A DNA stretch of 24,226 nt from Candidatus Poseidoniia archaeon (GTDB lineage: Archaea > Thermoplasmatota > Poseidoniia > MGIII > CG-Epi1): the NCBI GenBank assembly GCA_022449705.1, contig JAKURS010000006.1:1-24226 (forward strand), in the 5' to 3' direction. The position numbers and the translations under genes are program-made. Within the stretch, counting starts at the first letter, position 1, and each line of letters starts with the position of its first letter. This document shows, piece after piece, positions 21,438-24,226 of the stretch. Below the pieces are notes generated by a model. That model made no database searches. It saw nothing but the letters and a program-made list of their open reading frames with translations, and had not been told where the DNA came from.

Positions 21438-21725
21438 TTAGTCTGTGCGCCGTGCTTCCTTGAGCTTGGCACCGAGCTGGTGTAGCAGCTCCGCCTTCGC
21501 ACCGCCCCAGGCAAGGCGCAGCCGCCCCCGGCCAGCTGACCAGTGCGCCGGATGGCTCGCCGCCTCGGCCTTGGGCGCCAGCCCCATGGACTTCGCGAGC
21601 GTCGCCAGTTCTTCCGTGGTGGGTGACTTGACGCACTCGGCAGGGGGCAGGCGGCGCCCTTCGGCACGCGCCAGCCGGCTGTCGAAGTATTCAGGGTAGA
21701 TGACGAGCGGCCGCCGGTCGCTCAT
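21438..21725 (-). CDS. srp19: Signal recognition particle subunit SRP19
   Basis: SRP19 binds helices 6 and 8 of the SRP RNA and allows SRP54 to assemble. The 95-residue protein starts MSDRRPLVIYPEYFDSRLAR, which matches the family's conserved opening of a strand followed by YPxYxD. It continues with the EGRRLPPAECVKSPTTEELA segment (the conserved R-x-x-P region), and ends with a basic helix (AKLKEARRTD). ATG 21723-21725 is one nucleotide after the rps8e stop, indicating an operon. Open sequence further upstream belongs to rps8e in another frame. Confidence 0.9.
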   Translation of the reverse strand: MSDRRPLVIYPEYFDSRLARAEGRRLPPAECVKSPTTEELATLAKSMGLAPKAEAASHPAHWSAGRGRLRLAWGGAKAELLHQLGAKLKEARRTD

Positions 21726-21726
21726 T

Positions 21727-22110
21727 TCAGTCAGTGATGAGGACCGCGCTGATGACACCGTGCTGTCCCGGCCGCGAGGTGACGCGTGCGCGGCCTGCGT
21801 CGGTCTCGATGATCGCGCCACGGGTGACTATATTCTGCCGCACGTAGTGCGGGTTGGCCGGATTTTCAATGACATCCAGGATTTTCGCCTGCGCGGTCTT
21901 ACCCTTGACGGGGTCAGTCACCGCGGCGTAGTCGCTGCGCAGCAGCCGCACCTTGCGGCCGCCGCCGCGGGCGCGGGCAAACTTCTGCCGTTTTTCGCCG
22001 AGGCGGGTCTGCTGCAACTCGCGCCCGATTTCGGCGCGGCGCTTGCTGCGGTGGGGGCGACGGCGGCCGCCGGTCGGCTTGCGCTTCGAACGTCCTTGCC
22101 AGAGTGCCAT
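21727..22110 (-). CDS. rps8e: 30S ribosomal protein S8e
   Basis: S8e is a small-subunit protein of archaea and eukaryotes. The 127-residue protein starts MALWQGRSKRKPTGGRRRPH. The sequence then has KRRAEIGREL, RARGGGRKVRLLRSDYAAVT, ENPANPHYVRQNIVTRGAII and the terminal SRPGQHGVISAVLI, all conserved. ATG 22110 is preferred to an in-frame upstream start because family members begin with the WQGRS motif. It is cotranscribed with srp19. Confidence 0.95.
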   Translation of the reverse strand: MALWQGRSKRKPTGGRRRPHRSKRRAEIGRELQQTRLGEKRQKFARARGGGRKVRLLRSDYAAVTDPVKGKTAQAKILDVIENPANPHYVRQNIVTRGAIIETDAGRARVTSRPGQHGVISAVLITD

Positions 22111-22137
22111 GGCTGAGCGCTCGCGCACCAACCCCCC

Positions 22138-22146
22138 CTATAAAAG
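22138..22146 (-). promoter_or_regulatory. TATA box of the rps8e-srp19 operon
   Basis: On the minus strand this reads CTTTTATAG, centred about 32 nt upstream of ATG 22110. It predicts a leader of about 6 nt. The same A/T patch is also the nearest strong TATA to the plus-strand gene at 22192, although a second box fits that gene better. Confidence 0.55.
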
Positions 22147-22162
22147 AGACGGGCCCTCACAG

Positions 22163-22171
22163 CCTTTTAGA
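22163..22171 (+). promoter_or_regulatory. Candidate TATA box of the gene at 22192
   Basis: CCTTTTAGA is centred about 25 nt upstream of GTG 22192, consistent with a leaderless start. It is a weaker match than its divergent partner. Confidence 0.45.
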
Positions 22172-22191
22172 AGCGGTCGCCGTGGCCCGCC

Positions 22192-23685
22192 GTGAAACGG
22201 CTGGGCCTGCTGCTGGTACTTCTGCTGCTCGCGCCGTCCGCGAGCGGTGGACTGCACCTCACTGACAATATCGACCTGCAAGGTGAACCGGTGTTCCTGG
22301 TGGTCGGGCCGGGCGGTGGCGTGGTGGCGTGGCGCGACGGCGAGCTGCACTTCCTGCAGGATGACGGTTCAAAGGTAAGCTACAGCACCGCAGCCAGTGT
22401 GGCAGGGCTGGCAGTGGACCACGAGGCGCTGCGCGCGGCGGTCGTCGAGGGCGAGCAGGTGGTACTGTACGGCCGTGACTCGGCTGCCGCGGGAGGTGTG
22501 CTGGCGTCCACCAGTGTGCCGGGCGAAACCCCGGTAGCGGTCGCACTCTCGTCGGCCGGCAACTACGTCGCGGCCGGTTTCGCCAACGGCAGCGTGCGGC
22601 TCTGGAAGTATGTCCCAGGGGGAGAACTGGAGCTGCGCTGGACCTTTCCCGACAGTGAGCTGGGGCTCAACGACGGCCAGCGGCAGCAGATTCGCCATGA
22701 CCTACAGGAGAGCCTGAGACTGGTCTTGGCGAGCGACTACCTGGCGGTGGCAGGGAATAGCCAGCTCTACGTCATGCGGCGTAACGATGGGGGGCTGAGG
22801 GGCGATTTCGGCAAGTACACGTTTGACCAGCCGCCGCTCGACCTGGAGATGTCGTCCGATGGCAGGGTCATCGCCGTGGCGACGGCGGGAAAGCTGCACG
22901 CCTACATCCTGGAAAGCGGCGAGCGCAAGTGGAAGTTCGCGACCCCGGAGGCGAACAGTAGCCGCGCGCTGGCGGTGGCGCCCGATGGCTCGCTGATTAC
23001 GCTGCTCCACGGCAGCCAGACTCAGGTTGTGAGCGGCTTCGACCCCGGTAGCGCCGAGCCGGCCTGGAATCATGACTTGGCCAGCGCGCTGGTGACCGCC
23101 CACCCCCAGATGGCCGCCTCGGAGAGCAGGGTCGCGATCACCGGGCTAGGGCCGGGCGCGTATGACCTGACCGTGCTGGACCACTCCGGCCAGCAGGTCG
23201 GGGGATTGCTGACTGAGTCGCAGTCACCGCTGGTCGGTGCCAGTGGCAGCACGATTGTAATCGCGACACCGCAAGGCGTCGCATTCTACGCGAGCACCAC
23301 GGCCGGGGCGCAGGCGGACCGACTGCCAGTCGATACACGCACCCTCGGCCTCGCGGCAGGCGCACTGCTCTTGGTGGCTGCGATTGGCGCGGTGTGGTGG
23401 TTCGAGCTGCTGGAGCTGCCGTTTGGTGGCGCGCCGCCACCCGCACCACCTGCTCCGCGACAGTCGCCAGGGGCAGGCCGCCAACCCTTGGCGAGCCGAT
23501 TTCCCTCCAGCCGGTCGCCCCTGCCGGTGAGCAGCGCGCCGCTGAAGGTGAGGCCAGTGATGATGCACGGCACGGCGACCATCGCCTGTCCCGGCTGTGG
23601 TGCGCAGATGGAAGTGCCCAAGCTGGGGCGAATCCAGAGAGTGGAGTGCCACGAATGTGGGCTGGCTGGCAGCGCAGAAATTTAG
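22192..23685 (+). CDS. Beta-propeller membrane protein with a cytoplasmic zinc ribbon
   Basis: I do not recognise a named family for this 497-residue protein. GTG 22192 opens a signal sequence (MKRLGLLLVLLLLAPSASGG). Residues about 25-370 are a repetitive beta-propeller of WD40/PQQ style. Blade-like units include VAVALSSAGNYVAAGFANGS followed by VRLWKY, LDLEMSSDGRVIAVATAGKL and ALAVAPDGSLITLLHGSQTQ. A single membrane helix (LGLAAGALLLVAAIGAVWWF, about 385-404) follows, then a Pro/Ser-rich linker (about 415-450), and finally a zinc ribbon at about 465-490 with CPGCG and CHECG (two CxxC pairs). Topology would put the propeller outside and the ribbon inside, suggesting a receptor or scaffold that signals across the membrane. 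That is inference. It is flanked by rps8e (divergent) and the GfcR-like gene. Confidence 0.75.
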   Translation: MKRLGLLLVLLLLAPSASGGLHLTDNIDLQGEPVFLVVGPGGGVVAWRDGELHFLQDDGSKVSYSTAASVAGLAVDHEALRAAVVEGEQVVLYGRDSAAAGGVLASTSVPGETPVAVALSSAGNYVAAGFANGSVRLWKYVPGGELELRWTFPDSELGLNDGQRQQIRHDLQESLRLVLASDYLAVAGNSQLYVMRRNDGGLRGDFGKYTFDQPPLDLEMSSDGRVIAVATAGKLHAYILESGERKWKFATPEANSSRALAVAPDGSLITLLHGSQTQVVSGFDPGSAEPAWNHDLASALVTAHPQMAASESRVAITGLGPGAYDLTVLDHSGQQVGGLLTESQSPLVGASGSTIVIATPQGVAFYASTTAGAQADRLPVDTRTLGLAAGALLLVAAIGAVWWFELLELPFGGAPPPAPPAPRQSPGAGRQPLASRFPSSRSPLPVSSAPLKVRPVMMHGTATIACPGCGAQMEVPKLGRIQRVECHECGLAGSAEI

Positions 23686-23693
23686 CAGGATAG

Positions 23694-23703
23694 ATTTTAA
23701 TAG
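23694..23703 (+). promoter_or_regulatory. TATA box of the GfcR-like gene
   Basis: ATTTTAATAG is centred about 27 nt upstream of ATG 23725, supporting a leaderless start separate from the preceding gene. Confidence 0.6.
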
Positions 23704-23724
23704 CCGCAAAGCAGGTCCACGCAG

Positions 23725-24226
23725 ATGTCGATAGAGAGCATGGCAGAGCGCGCGGTCGAACTGCGCGAGAAAGGACTCTCCACTCGCGAAATCTGCCAGG
23801 AGCTGCACCTGGGACGGTCGACGGTCGAATGGCTGCTCGCCAGGCAGGCGTCCGAGCCAGGAGACCGACCGCCGGCCGACGTCAAGGTGGGCTGGCGCTC
23901 AATCGGCGTTTCCGGCCTGCGCATGCGCGCCATTGCCGAGATAATGGCCGACATCATCCTGGAGGAACAGGCGCAGCACGACTTCGAGATAGAGGTCATA
24001 GCAGGCGTGATGGCCAACGGCGTCCCGCTCGGCACGCTGCTCTCCGACATCCTGGAAGTCGATTTTGCCATGGTGCGCCCGTCGCGGGAGGATACTACCA
24101 TCAACTTCGCGTCCAACTATGCCGGCTTCGACGGCAAGCAGGTGATAATCGCCGATGATGTCGTCAGCAGCGGTTCCACTTCGCGCGAGGTTATCGAGTT
24201 CGTCAAGCAGGAAGGTGGCAAACCGG
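23725..24226 (+). CDS. GfcR-like HTH/phosphoribosyltransferase-fold regulator, 5' part
   Basis: The 167 visible residues run off the right edge. They begin with a helix-turn-helix (ERAVELREKGLSTREICQEL, then HLGRSTVEWLLARQ, about residues 8-40). A type I phosphoribosyltransferase-like domain follows. The PRPP-binding motif appears as VIIADDVVSSGSTSREVIEF (about 140-159), and IAGVMANGVPLGTLLSDILE is the preceding conserved loop. This layout is that of the archaeal orotate-phosphoribosyltransferase-like proteins represented by haloarchaeal GfcR, a transcriptional regulator of sugar catabolism, rather than a biosynthetic PyrE, which lacks the HTH. A regulatory role sensing a phosphoribosyl or nucleotide ligand is therefore likely. 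Targets cannot be determined from the window, although a PGI/PMI gene is only about 3 kb away. Confidence 0.85.
   Translation, partial: MSIESMAERAVELREKGLSTREICQELHLGRSTVEWLLARQASEPGDRPPADVKVGWRSIGVSGLRMRAIAEIMADIILEEQAQHDFEIEVIAGVMANGVPLGTLLSDILEVDFAMVRPSREDTTINFASNYAGFDGKQVIIADDVVSSGSTSREVIEFVKQEGGKP

Noticed and set aside
21726..21821. Longer N-terminus for SRP19
   Set aside because: The additional residues overlap rps8e in another frame, and SRP19 proteins begin close to the YPxYxD motif.
1..24226. CRISPR array, insertion sequence, integrase, attachment site or defence island
   Set aside because: No regularly spaced repeats, transposase motifs or terminal inverted repeats were seen. All tRNA-adjacent sequence is accounted for by rpoD and rqcH.

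Overview
The window is a gene-dense, high-GC piece of an archaeal genome. Only archaeal or archaeal/eukaryotic-type information genes are present: Nob1, L40e, S8e, S13, S4, S11, RNA polymerase subunit D, SRP19, TrmG10 and RqcH/NFACT. They occur beside archaeal lipid genes (geranylgeranyl reductase, CDP-archaeol synthase, archaeal-type cis-prenyltransferase). Nearly every gene not coupled to an upstream gene has an A/T-rich TATA-like box centred about 24-29 nt before its start codon, which predicts leaderless mRNAs. Internal operon genes overlap or abut. Gene content, leaderless style and acidic surface proteins suggest a euryarchaeon of the Thermoplasmatota side, for example a marine group II/III type lineage. 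That placement is inference; no 16S rRNA gene is present.

Layout, left to right. 1-953: the 5' part of nob1 (minus) diverges from a class I methyltransferase (plus). 950-5113: a geranylgeranyl reductase family gene (minus) diverges from a glmU-like/glmS pair (plus) for UDP-GlcNAc-type sugar synthesis. 5213-8563: a 49-aa L40e zinc-ribbon protein (minus), then a membrane protein with a C-terminal roadblock/longin-like domain, then a second copy of that domain interrupted by one in-frame TGA, then a DUF21-CBS (CNNM/CorC-like) protein that apparently starts at CTG. 8541-12185: a large RND/MMPL-type transporter and uppS (both minus). 12234-13214: trmG10 (plus), sharing a symmetric TATA box with uppS. 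13227-13946: a secreted or anchored PKD-domain protein (minus). 14073-16616: rps13-rps4-rps11-rpoD-tRNA-Leu(GAG), behind the strongest promoter in the window. 16620-19794: an exported surface protein followed by rqcH (minus). 19909-21425: phosphoglucose/phosphomannose isomerase and carS (plus). 21438-22110: rps8e-srp19 (minus). 22192-23685: a beta-propeller, transmembrane and zinc-ribbon protein (plus). 23725 to the end: a GfcR-like helix-turn-helix/phosphoribosyltransferase protein, cut by the window edge.

The genes are mostly core functions. Three serve isoprenoid lipids or carriers (GGR family, UppS, CarS), three serve activated sugars (GlmU-like, GlmS, PGI/PMI), and the rest cover ribosome assembly, translation, protein targeting and surface proteins. 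I see no CRISPR array, insertion sequence, integrase or obvious defence island, and no gene-free stretch longer than about 130 bp. The observations most worth follow-up are the geometry of the divergent leaderless promoters, the TGA-interrupted tandem paralogue, the CTG-initiated CNNM gene, the tRNA abutting rpoD, the acidic tail on S4, and several uncharacterised multi-domain membrane proteins.
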